A stretch of 15,046 nt of DNA from JADLEX01 sp964586775 (GTDB taxonomy: Bacteria > Lernaellota > Lernaellaia > JACKCT01): the NCBI GenBank assembly GCA_964586775.1, contig CAZPJD010000285.1, forward strand, positions 1 through 15,046, in the 5' to 3' direction. Under the pieces are notes generated by a model. That model ran no database searches, had not been told where the DNA came from, and saw nothing but the letters and a program-made list of their open reading frames with translations. Positions 8,768 to 15,046 of the stretch are shown here, in pieces. The position numbers and the translations under genes were made by a program. Positions within the stretch are counted from its first letter, which is position 1; every line of letters starts with the position of its first letter.

Positions 8768-8829
8768 ATCGACGAACGGAAATCGGGCGACGGTCTCAAC
8801 AAGCTGTAATAACTGACGTTAGCGAAAAA

Positions 8830-8890
8830 ACTCGCGCGGAACAATGCGAGGGGTTGCGAAGATCGATTCGTTCGGCGCGCGAGTTCCGCG
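8830..8890. repeat. Two overlapping inverted repeats between divergent genes
   Basis: In the 195-base gap between the subtilase-like gene and moeA, ACTCGCGC (8830-8837) pairs perfectly with GCGCGAGT (8877-8884). The overlapping CGCGGAAC (8835-8842) pairs perfectly with GTTCCGCG (8883-8890). The arms share bases, so only one pairing can form at a time. Loops are about 40 bases. This could be a pair of operator half-sites or chance in GC-rich DNA. No T-tract follows, so it is not an intrinsic terminator. Confidence 0.35.
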
Positions 8891-8905
8891 GCGGGCATGA
8901 CGACG

Positions 8906-8933
8906 TAGACGAGCCGCCGCGAAATCCTATACT
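8906..8933 (+). promoter_or_regulatory. Candidate promoter of moeA-moaC
   Basis: TATACT at 8928-8933 matches five of six bases of a sigma-70-type -10 box. TAGACG at 8906-8911 matches four of six of a -35 box at a spacing of 16. The start of transcription would fall near 8940, giving a leader of only about 11 bases that still holds the AGAGG ribosome binding site. The position fits, but the organism's promoter consensus is unknown. Confidence 0.35.
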
Positions 8934-8940
8934 GCCCGCG

Positions 8941-8945
8941 AGAGG
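8941..8945 (+). promoter_or_regulatory. Ribosome binding site deciding the moeA start
   Basis: AGAGG lies five bases before the ATG at 8951, a normal spacing. The in-frame GTG at 8945 overlaps this site and would have no ribosome binding site of its own, so ATG 8951 is preferred. Confidence 0.55.
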
Positions 8946-8950
8946 TGCCC

Positions 8951-10177
8951 ATGGCCGCGGTCAGCATCGAAGACGCAAAACTCGCCGTCCTCGCGGGCGT
9001 GATCCCGCTCGAAGCCGAGACGGTCGATCTGGCGGACGCGCTCGGCCGCGCGCTGGGCGCGCCGATCGTCTCGGACTGCCATGTCCCCCCGGCGGACAAC
9101 GCGGGGATGGACGGCATCGCCGTGCGTTGGGAGGACACGCGCGACGCGTCTCCCGAGCGGCCCGTGCGGCTGCGTCTGCTGGGGACGATCGGCGCGGGGC
9201 AGGTGACGGACCTCGTCGTCACGGCAAATTGCGCCGCGAAGATCATGACCGGCGCGGCGGTTCCGCCGGGGGCCGACGCGGTGATCCCGGTCGAGGACGT
9301 CGAGTACGACGGTCCGCACGCGGTGGTGCGTCGCGCGGCGAAATTCGGCGATCACGTGCGGCCCATGGGCGAAGACGTGAAAGACGGGCAGCGCGTGTTC
9401 AACATCGGCGAGGAGCTCACCTCGGCGCATGTCGGCGTGCTCGCGTCGCTCGGCGTCGCCGCCGTGCCGGTGGGCAAGCGCCCTCGCGTGGCGGTCATCG
9501 CCACGGGCTCCGAACTGGTGGACGTCACGGATACGCCGGGGCGCGGGCAGATCCGCAACTCGAACAGCCCTTCGCTCGTCGCGGCGGTGCGGGCCGCGGG
9601 CGCGCTCGCCATGGACCGCGGCCGCGTGCCCGACGACCTGGCGAAGATCACGGTGCACCTCGCCGGCGCGGCCACCGCGCACGATATCGTCATCACGTCG
9701 GGCGGCGTGTCGGTGGGCGAGTTCGACTTCGTCAAAGGCGCGATGAAAAACATCGGCGTGGAACTGCGTTTCGACAAGGTCGCGCAAAAGCCCGGCAAGC
9801 CCATGTCCTACGGGCGCATCGGCGAACGCACCCACGTCTTCGGCCTGCCGGGCAATCCGGCGGCGGCGCTGGTGTGTTTTCACGTCTACATCAAACCGCT
9901 GATCCGCCGATTGCAGGGATTCGCCGTGCTCGACGCGCCGATGGCCTACGGCCGGCTCGTCGGCCGATTCGTGTCGAAGGGGCGGCCGAGCTTCGCCCGG
10001 GTGATTCCGGAACCGACCCCCGACGGCTACGTGGTGCGTCTCGCGGGTTCGCAGAGCTCGGGGCTGCTGCTGCCGATGGCGCTCGGGCGCGCGCTGGCGC
10101 ATTTCCCCGCGCGGGACGATGCGTACGTCGACGGTGACCTCGTGCGATTTCAGTTTCTGGACGGAGGGGTGGGGTGA
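8951..10177 (+). CDS. moeA: Molybdopterin molybdenumtransferase MoeA
   Basis: MoeA inserts molybdate into adenylylated molybdopterin, the last step of molybdenum-cofactor synthesis in the cytosol. The product has 408 residues, usual for the family. Motifs in order: DNAGMDGIAV near 49-58 (conserved Asp53), GAAVPPGADAVIPVED near 101-116, RPMGEDVKDG near 137-146, TGSEL near 185-189 with the conserved Glu188, IRNSNSPSL near 201-209, TSGGVSVGEFDFVK near 249-262 with Asp259, KPGKPMSYG near 280-288 and FGLPGNPAAALVCF near 297-310. The C-terminal domain has the GSQSSGLLLPMALG stretch. Conserved acidic and lysine residues are all present, so it should be active. The start is set by AGAGG upstream; a GTG six bases earlier is the alternative. 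The stop overlaps the moaC GTG start as GTGA, indicating coupled translation. Identification is firm. Confidence 0.96.
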   Translation: MAAVSIEDAKLAVLAGVIPLEAETVDLADALGRALGAPIVSDCHVPPADNAGMDGIAVRWEDTRDASPERPVRLRLLGTIGAGQVTDLVVTANCAAKIMTGAAVPPGADAVIPVEDVEYDGPHAVVRRAAKFGDHVRPMGEDVKDGQRVFNIGEELTSAHVGVLASLGVAAVPVGKRPRVAVIATGSELVDVTDTPGRGQIRNSNSPSLVAAVRAAGALAMDRGRVPDDLAKITVHLAGAATAHDIVITSGGVSVGEFDFVKGAMKNIGVELRFDKVAQKPGKPMSYGRIGERTHVFGLPGNPAAALVCFHVYIKPLIRRLQGFAVLDAPMAYGRLVGRFVSKGRPSFARVIPEPTPDGYVVRLAGSQSSGLLLPMALGRALAHFPARDDAYVDGDLVRFQFLDGGVG

Positions 10178-10668
10178 CGGACGACGCGCGTTTCACGCAT
10201 CTGGACGAGCGCGGCGCTGCGCGCATGGTGGACGTGACCGGCAAGGGCGAGTCGCTGCGCACCGCGCGGGCGGCGGGCGAGATCGTGCTCGGGGCCGAGG
10301 CGTTCGCGCTGCTGCAGGGCGGCCGCGTGCCCAAGGGCGACGTGCTGGCGGCGGCGCGCATCGCGGGGATCGGCGCGGCGAAACGCACGTGGGAGCTCAT
10401 CCCGCTGTGCCATCCGCTGCCGCTCGGTTCGGTCGAGGTCGCGTTCGCGCTGGACGACGCACGCCACGCCGTGACCATCGAGTCGTTCGTGAAACTCACC
10501 GGTCAGACCGGCGTGGAGATGGAGGCGCTGACCGCGGTGTCGATCGCGGCGCTGACGATCTACGACATGTGCAAATCGGTCACGAAGGACATGACGATCG
10601 GCCAAATCCGTCTCGTCGAAAAAACGGGCGGCAAGAGCGGCGACTACCGCGCATCGGAGCCGCGATGA
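10174..10668 (+). CDS. moaC: Cyclic pyranopterin monophosphate synthase MoaC
   Basis: MoaC acts with MoaA in the first step of molybdenum-cofactor synthesis, converting the GTP-derived 3',8-cyclo intermediate to cyclic pyranopterin monophosphate. The 164-residue product is of family length and nearly collinear with known MoaC. Visible signatures: ARMVDVTGK near the N-terminus, RVPKGDVLAAARIAGI with Lys54, the core PLCHPLPL with His80, TGVEMEALTAVSIAALTIYDMCKS with Glu115, Asp131 and Lys134, and the end segment EKTGGKSG. All residues usually listed as catalytic are present. It starts at a GTG that overlaps the moeA stop by four bases. Its own stop overlaps the ATG of a 40-codon gene in the same way. 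The context is a compact Moco operon lacking moaA, moaE and moaD inside this window. Confidence 0.96.
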   Translation: MTDDARFTHLDERGAARMVDVTGKGESLRTARAAGEIVLGAEAFALLQGGRVPKGDVLAAARIAGIGAAKRTWELIPLCHPLPLGSVEVAFALDDARHAVTIESFVKLTGQTGVEMEALTAVSIAALTIYDMCKSVTKDMTIGQIRLVEKTGGKSGDYRASEPR

Positions 10669-10787
10669 AAGCGTGGATGGCCGACCTCGCGCGCGACGCG
10701 GTCTTCGGTACGGCACTCTTCGTCGTGATCGTGATCCTCACGATCCTCTCGACCAAGACCGCGCAGTTCGTCTATGCGATGTTCTGA
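10665..10787 (+). CDS. 40-residue single-pass membrane micro-protein coupled to moaC
   Basis: The ATG overlaps the moaC stop (ATGA), and the frame runs 40 codons to TGA. The product begins MKAWMADLARDAVFGTALF and continues with a strongly hydrophobic run of about 15-20 residues rich in Val and Ile, ending KTAQFVYAMF. It has one likely membrane helix with a short, mildly charged N-terminus. The coupling arrangement is identical to the moeA-moaC junction, and the GC-rich codon use matches the Moco genes, which supports a real gene. I do not recognise a family. Possible roles, all speculative, are a membrane-tethering or regulatory small protein for the molybdenum pathway, or an unrelated micro-protein riding on the operon. 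Confidence 0.6.
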   Translation: MKAWMADLARDAVFGTALFVVIVILTILSTKTAQFVYAMF

Positions 10788-10834
10788 TCGCGCGATGCAA
10801 AACGCCAACGCGCAAATGTCCCCGGTGTCTGTCA

Positions 10835-10897
10835 TCCTGCGCGAAGCGAAGTATCTGCCAACGCGCACTTTCGTCCTGAGCGCAGCGAAGGATCTGC
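10835..10897. repeat. Two degenerate copies of a dispersed short repeat
   Basis: Copy one (10835-10858) and copy two (10874-10897) share 21 of 24 bases, with the pattern TCCTG then GCG, AGCGAAG and ATCTGC. The word CCAACGCGCA also occurs twice, at 10805-10814 and 10858-10867. Sequence of this style (CCTGAGCGAAGCGAAGGATC) is known to me as an abundant intergenic repeat in various bacterial genomes; that this genome carries many copies is inference. Confidence 0.6.
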
Positions 10898-10909
10898 TTC
10901 CACAAGCGC

Positions 10910-10975
10910 CCGTCATTTCGAGCGACGCGCCTGAGCGTTGGCGAAGGCGGGGAGTTGAGAAATGCCTTTCTCGCC
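10910..10975. repeat. Repeat-like element with GAGAAA/TTTCTC hairpin
   Basis: A stretch beginning GTCATTTCGAGCGACGCG is followed by a perfect six-base stem, GAGAAA (10957-10962) and TTTCTC (10967-10972), around a TGCC loop. It resembles the GTCATTTCGAGCG-type intergenic repeats that often accompany the preceding element. There is no T-tract, so terminator function is doubtful. Confidence 0.45.
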
Positions 10976-11052
10976 GGGGACTCCGGAGGCCGACAGATTA
11001 CGCGATCCCGCGCTCCCGCCGCTCGCGTGGATGTGCATGTTGCATGAGAGTG

Positions 11053-11123
11053 CCACGTCGGAGCGTGGTTGAAATCGCGGCGCGAATCGCGTAACGTTTC
11101 CGCAAAGAAGGATCGTGCCACGA
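11053..11123. repeat. Paired GTGCCACG-type short palindromes
   Basis: CCACG (11053-11057) and CGTGG (11064-11068) form a five-base stem with a six-base loop. About 50 bases on, TCGTGCCACGA (11113-11123) is a palindrome around one central base. Both carry the word TGCCACG, suggesting pieces of one repeat family. The family is not identified. Confidence 0.4.
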
Positions 11124-11259
11124 TGAGACATCGCCATTCAGAACCTGACCGCTTCGGCGCATCCATTGCCCCATCGAAGCGGAGATCTCGAATAGCTGCA
11201 CAGGGATTGAGTTCCCGTTTGAACGAAGGGGCGTTGCACGGCATCCGCCCTCGAAGGAG

Positions 11260-11273
11260 CGGTCGAAAGACCG
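11260..11273. repeat. GNRA-type tetraloop hairpin
   Basis: CGGTC and GACCG form a perfect five-base stem around GAAA, a stable RNA tetraloop if transcribed. It lies about 200 bases upstream of the Avs-like gene. No T-tract follows. It may be part of a repeat, an RNA element or chance. Confidence 0.4.
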
Positions 11274-11471
11274 AGGCGCAGAACGAGACGGAGATCTCGG
11301 AAGTTGATTATAGCGTCGTCGGAACACGCTGGGAATTGAGGATCATGTCCCAGTTACACGCTTTCTCTGGAACACGCCGGAAACTCCGAACACCTGATGT
11401 ACTCGGGGTCTCCTTATCTTGCAATGGGACGAGTCGTGCATTTCATACTCAATACATAATGGGAAAATTAT

Positions 11472-14400
11472 ATGGCGGTCGCTGAGTGGAGTAAACTTCG
11501 GCATTGGCGTGGTTCGCAAGAGCGAGCCTTTGAAGAGTTGTGCTGTCAGATTGTCCACTGCGAGCCTCCAACACACAATGCGGAGTTTGTCCGTGTGGAA
11601 TCGCCAGATGCGGGAGTTGAATGTTATTGGAAATTATCGAATGGCGATGAGTTTGGTTGGCAGGCGAAGTTCTTCTTGACAATACCCGGGCCAAGCCAAT
11701 GGAAGCAAATGGAAAAGTCTTTTATCCGGGCGATCAATACGCACCCGCGACTCAAGAAATACACGGTTTGCCTTCCAATCAATCGCTCAGATCCACGAAG
11801 CATAAAGAAAGGTTCGTTCAAATCCAAATGGGATAGCTATGTACGTAAATGGAAGGGTCTTGCGGCACGAAATAAAATAGCACTGGACATAGCGTACTGC
11901 GGAGAAACAGAAATATTTGCTCGGCTCAGCAAAGAGGAACATCGCGGCCGATTCCTCTTCTGGTTCGACGCCGAAGTTTTCGACAGTGCATGGTTTATTC
12001 GTAATACCGACGAGGCTATTCACTACGCCGGGCCAAGGTATACTGCAGACAAAAACCTTGATCTCGATGTATCGAAGCCGCTCCGCGCGGTTGGGCGGGA
12101 GCGGGGTATTTTGTCTGATGTGATAAAAAACGTGAACATTGCGGTTCGATGCTTTAAGAAAGTGCCTTGGGTTCAAGAAGGCACGACAATTAGAAAATAT
12201 AAATCCGACGTGAAGGCTGGGCTTTTGAAAATCGCAGTAATCGCAAACCAATGTCAATTGAATCCGAATCGGCCGCTTGATCTCGATTTGTTGCATAGCT
12301 CTGCGAAGACCGTGGGAAAGATAACGTGGGATTGCATCCACGAAATAAATTCGGCGGCCGTGAATTCAAAGCCAAAAAATGGCAACGATTCTGAGGAGAC
12401 AAGCGCCTCTTCTTTGAGGACCAAACGAGACCGCTTGAATAATATTATCCATTCATTGCGAGAATTCGCCCGGCCAATTGGAGAAATAGAAGATATGGCA
12501 GAAGGGAACACGTTAAATGCGTGGAACACGCAATTTGTGGTTTTGAAGGGTGACGCTGGTGTCGGAAAAACCCACACACTTTGCGATTTGGCAAAGACGC
12601 GTGTCGAAAACGGGTTGCCGACAATAGTGTTATTTGGAAGCAGAATTTTTAAAGGCGATCTCTGGGAGCAGATAATCAAGATGATCTCAGGTCGGTTTTC
12701 AACGAAAGACGATCTTTTATCAGCGCTAGATGTAGCCGGTATGACTGAGCGAACGAGGACCGTCATTATTATTGATGCGATTAACGAAGGGGACGGAAAG
12801 TATCTATGGAAAAAGGAGCTTCCGTCATTTCTCTCAGTGTTAAAGCGATATAATAACATCTGCTTAATCGTAAGTGTGAGAACTGAGTATGCAGATTATG
12901 TTTTACCAAGCAAACGGATTGAGAATGCCATAGTCGTTACTCATACGGGATTCATGGACCGCGAGATAGACGCAATTGAAACGTATTTTACTTATTACGG
13001 TATTGAGCTCCCTCGAATACCGTTGATGATACCGGAATTTCAAAACCCTTTATTTTTAAAGTTACTATGCGAGGGATTACATAACCGTGGCGTCAAAGCT
13101 TTGCCAAGTGGGATGCGAGGAATGTCAACGATATTTGACTATTTTATCGGATCTATTAATGAAAAACTCGCTCATCCAGACGCGTTGAATTACGATCATA
13201 AGACGAATCCAGTGAAAAACGCGCTAGAGGCGATTGCGACTGAAATGGCGAATTATGAGTCGGCCATGCTTGGCAGAGAGCAAGCCAAAATAATTGCTGA
13301 CGCAATTATACCGAGAGACGGATTCGATAAGAGCTTATTCAAAAATCTCCTTAGTGAAGGGGTTCTGACGGAACGCGCATTGCGCGATGAAAAGGGAATT
13401 ATTACAGAATTCATTTCATTTGCCTACGAACGCCTTTCCGACTTTTTTATTGCGGGACGCATGGTTGCGTCGCTGCCTGAACTTGGGATCAAAGCGCAAC
13501 GAGATTGGGCGAACAAACTTACATGCATGAGTTCGGAAAACGCTACTTGGAAATATCGTGGCATTGTCGAAATGCTTGCGATCCTTGTACCGGAAAAAAT
13601 TAATCTGGAGCTTTGTGATATTTGTCCTTCCGCAGCACACTATCGTCCTATGATGCATGCGTTGGTAAGAAGCGTTGTATGGAGGAGTCGTGGTTCATTT
13701 GGAACATACACATTGGAGCACATAAACAAATCGATAAAGTGCGATCACGAAGCCCATGATTTGTTTCTAAATGTTCTCGTTACAGTAGCCGCTGATCCTG
13801 AGAACCCATTTAATGCCATGTTTCTACATCGGAACTTGCAGAAGCGGGCGATCGGGGAGCGCGACGCGAGTTGGTCATTGTTTATACATAACTATTACCA
13901 CGAGGGTAGCAATATACAACGCCTTATTCGTTGGGCTCTTCAAAGCACGATAAACAGTGTTGAAAACGACGAATCCGTGTTTCTATATGGTGTCCTTCTC
14001 GCCTGGTTCTTCGCATCGTCAAATAGATGTCTGAGGGATCTTGCGACAAAAGCGCTCGTGAACCTCTTTACCGGTAAACTTTCTCTGATGAACCGTCTCT
14101 TTGAAGTGTTTAAGGACGTGGATGATTATTATGTTATTGAAAGAGTTCTAGCGGCTGTGTATGGATGCTGTATGCGAGACACGGTGGTTGATACAGCGGC
14201 GCTCTCTGTGATCGCGAATAATGTTTACACTAAGGTATTTGGGGGACAGACAACTATACCTCACATTCTCGCCCGTGATTATGCGCGTGGAATAATCGAA
14301 TACGCAAAATATCGCGGCTGTCGCATTCGTGGAGATCTACGCAGAGCGCGTCCGCCATACCAAAGCGACTGGCCCGGTATCCCGATCAAATCGAAAGAGG

Positions 14401-15046
14401 AGTTAGAGGAATTTGGCAGGTATCGAGAGAATATGACAGAGTCGGAGAAAGCCAGATTGACACTGCATCACTCGGTAATGGGTCACGGAGATTTCGCGAG
14501 GTATATTATAGGAACAAATACACCGCATTTTGAATGGTGGCCTGTGCGGCGCTCGGAAAAACCACCGCGAACAGTTACGGAAGAGTTGCGTCGGTTAAAA
14601 GCGAAACTCGGTACAGACGAAAATCGGTTCTTGGAGTTGTATGAAGAAGCGAATCGATTTCGTCCTTTCGATAAAGAGCAAAAGAAGCCCGTTGGTGAGG
14701 AAGAAGCGGAGGATATTAACTCTAGCGGTTTGCGAGATCTTGTGCTGAATTCGCTTTCAAAGCGTTATCAATCGTTAATGGTGAACAAAATACTGCCCCA
14801 CCTTGAGGATCCACGGAAATCTATTCGAAATGCTGAATTTGACTTGTCTTTAGTCCAAAGATGGATACTGAGTCGCGTATTGCTATACGGATGGACTTCG
14901 GAGCTATTTGGGCAGTTTGATCGTGAATCAATTGGCTATAGCGGGAGAAACGAAAATAAACCGGAGCGGATCGGCAAAAAATATCAGTGGTTAGCGTATC
15001 ACGAATGCCTAGCGAGAATTTCGGACAATTTTCGATATAAAGGAGA
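11472..15046 (+). CDS. Avs-like STAND NTPase with N-terminal PD-(D/E)XK nuclease domain, 3' end missing
   Basis: The frame is open for 1191 codons and runs off the window. ATG 11472 is the first start after an in-frame TAA at 11457; GGGA seven bases upstream is a weak ribosome binding site. Residues of about 15-70 look like a PD-(D/E)XK nuclease: Glu21, Asp46 and Glu50 in SPDAGVECYW, then GWQAKFF with Gln64 and Lys66. About 345-540 form a P-loop NTPase: Walker A GDAGVGKT (360-367), Walker B TVIIIDAINEG with Asp435, a sensor-like SVRTEY with Arg470, and QNPLFLKLLC (524-533). FAYERLSDFF (650-659) and ERIGKKYQW (1165-1173) recur, as I recall, in defence NTPases. The remainder is long and helical, as in STAND target-sensing regions. 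In Avs (AVAST) systems such proteins bind a phage protein, oligomerise and activate the nuclease. Base composition and codons (ATA, TTA, AGA) are unlike the neighbours, pointing to transfer. Avs subtype cannot be set; other STAND nucleases are possible. Confidence 0.85.
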   Translation, partial: MAVAEWSKLRHWRGSQERAFEELCCQIVHCEPPTHNAEFVRVESPDAGVECYWKLSNGDEFGWQAKFFLTIPGPSQWKQMEKSFIRAINTHPRLKKYTVCLPINRSDPRSIKKGSFKSKWDSYVRKWKGLAARNKIALDIAYCGETEIFARLSKEEHRGRFLFWFDAEVFDSAWFIRNTDEAIHYAGPRYTADKNLDLDVSKPLRAVGRERGILSDVIKNVNIAVRCFKKVPWVQEGTTIRKYKSDVKAGLLKIAVIANQCQLNPNRPLDLDLLHSSAKTVGKITWDCIHEINSAAVNSKPKNGNDSEETSASSLRTKRDRLNNIIHSLREFARPIGEIEDMAEGNTLNAWNTQFVVLKGDAGVGKTHTLCDLAKTRVENGLPTIVLFGSRIFKGDLWEQIIKMISGRFSTKDDLLSALDVAGMTERTRTVIIIDAINEGDGKYLWKKELPSFLSVLKRYNNICLIVSVRTEYADYVLPSKRIENAIVVTHTGFMDREIDAIETYFTYYGIELPRIPLMIPEFQNPLFLKLLCEGLHNRGVKALPSGMRGMSTIFDYFIGSINEKLAHPDALNYDHKTNPVKNALEAIATEMANYESAMLGREQAKIIADAIIPRDGFDKSLFKNLLSEGVLTERALRDEKGIITEFISFAYERLSDFFIAGRMVASLPELGIKAQRDWANKLTCMSSENATWKYRGIVEMLAILVPEKINLELCDICPSAAHYRPMMHALVRSVVWRSRGSFGTYTLEHINKSIKCDHEAHDLFLNVLVTVAADPENPFNAMFLHRNLQKRAIGERDASWSLFIHNYYHEGSNIQRLIRWALQSTINSVENDESVFLYGVLLAWFFASSNRCLRDLATKALVNLFTGKLSLMNRLFEVFKDVDDYYVIERVLAAVYGCCMRDTVVDTAALSVIANNVYTKVFGGQTTIPHILARDYARGIIEYAKYRGCRIRGDLRRARPPYQSDWPGIPIKSKEELEEFGRYRENMTESEKARLTLHHSVMGHGDFARYIIGTNTPHFEWWPVRRSEKPPRTVTEELRRLKAKLGTDENRFLELYEEANRFRPFDKEQKKPVGEEEAEDINSSGLRDLVLNSLSKRYQSLMVNKILPHLEDPRKSIRNAEFDLSLVQRWILSRVLLYGWTSELFGQFDRESIGYSGRNENKPERIGKKYQWLAYHECLARISDNFRYKG

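Larger units (their letters stand above)
10788..11471. other. Gene-free stretch with degenerate short repeats
   Basis: No convincing gene is seen over 684 bases. The left two-thirds are GC-rich and hold two degenerate copies of a short repeat, a third related-looking element and small hairpins (listed separately). From about 11280 the composition drifts towards the AT-richer downstream gene. A 46-codon frame (ATG 11345 to TGA 11485) overlaps the next gene's start by 14 bases, but has no recognisable product. No intrinsic terminator with a T-tract is visible after the Moco genes, and no tRNA or transposase remnant is visible. Confidence 0.7.

Noticed and set aside
5879..8809. Long open frame of 976 codons on the plus strand
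   Set aside because: It lies antisense to the subtilase-like gene, is rich in Arg, Val, His and Ala as expected of reverse-complemented GC-rich codons, and shows no domain motifs. The opposite strand has clear domains and a strong ribosome binding site.
8756..8950. Possible molybdenum-cofactor riboswitch upstream of moeA
   Set aside because: I could not build the multi-stem structure expected for that RNA, and the likely transcription start leaves almost no leader. A covariance-model search would settle it.
10788..10815. GCGCG/CGCGC pairing after the micro-protein as a terminator
   Set aside because: The loop is large and no T-tract follows.
11419..11449. TTGCAA and CATACT as a promoter for the Avs-like gene
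   Set aside because: The spacing is 19 bases and each box matches only about four of six positions, so it is not distinguishable from chance in AT-richer DNA.
10788..11471. CRISPR array, tRNA attachment site or transposase remnant at the island edge
   Set aside because: There are no regularly spaced identical repeats, no cloverleaf sequence and no recognisable transposase or integrase codons in the gap.
11345..11485. 46-codon frame overlapping the start of the Avs-like gene by 14 bases
   Set aside because: The GAGG upstream is only three bases from the ATG, the product has no recognisable features, and the region is repeat-like. It could be a leader peptide, but there is no positive evidence.
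11787..12859. Minus-strand frames of 184 and 201 codons inside the Avs-like gene
   Set aside because: They overlap the nuclease and NTPase domains antisense and show no recognisable motifs. The plus-strand frame is continuous with clear Walker motifs.

Overview
The window reads as a high-GC bacterial chromosome segment that runs into a lower-GC accessory gene at its right end. Respiratory complex I genes, secreted proteins with Asp-rich linkers and molybdenum-cofactor genes suggest a Gram-negative, environmental, deltaproteobacterial-grade organism (for example Myxococcota, Desulfobacterota or related candidate phyla). That placement is inference from style, not from a marker gene.

Layout. 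Left (1-2637, + strand): the 3' part of nuoM followed by a complete nuoN, the proton-pumping membrane subunits that usually close a nuo operon. Centre (2648-8755, - strand): a two-gene secretion unit. The upstream gene is a 1357-residue secreted subtilase-like protein with an Ig-like N-terminal domain, an FG-GAP/VCBS-type repeat region, a fibronectin-III-like domain and an Asp-rich tail ending GCGC. The downstream gene, 24 or fewer bases later, is a lipoprotein with an Asp-rich stalk and an alpha/beta-hydrolase domain. It converges on nuoN with only 10 bp between stop codons. Centre-right (8951-10787, + strand): moeA, moaC and a 40-codon membrane micro-protein, each overlapping the previous stop by four bases (GTGA, then ATGA), so probably translationally coupled.

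Right edge (10788-15046): a 684-bp gene-free stretch holds degenerate short repeats and small hairpins. An uninterrupted reading frame of 1191 codons then starts at 11472 and runs off the window. It encodes an N-terminal PD-(D/E)XK nuclease-like domain joined to a STAND-type P-loop NTPase and a long C-terminal region, the architecture of Avs (AVAST) anti-phage sensors. Its base composition and codon use (many ATA, TTA, AGA) differ sharply from the host genes, which fits horizontal acquisition.

The most interesting points are the Avs-like gene at the edge of a possible defence island, the paired Asp-rich/cysteine ends of the two neighbouring exported proteins, the subtilase with an altered oxyanion-hole position, and the moaC-coupled micro-protein.
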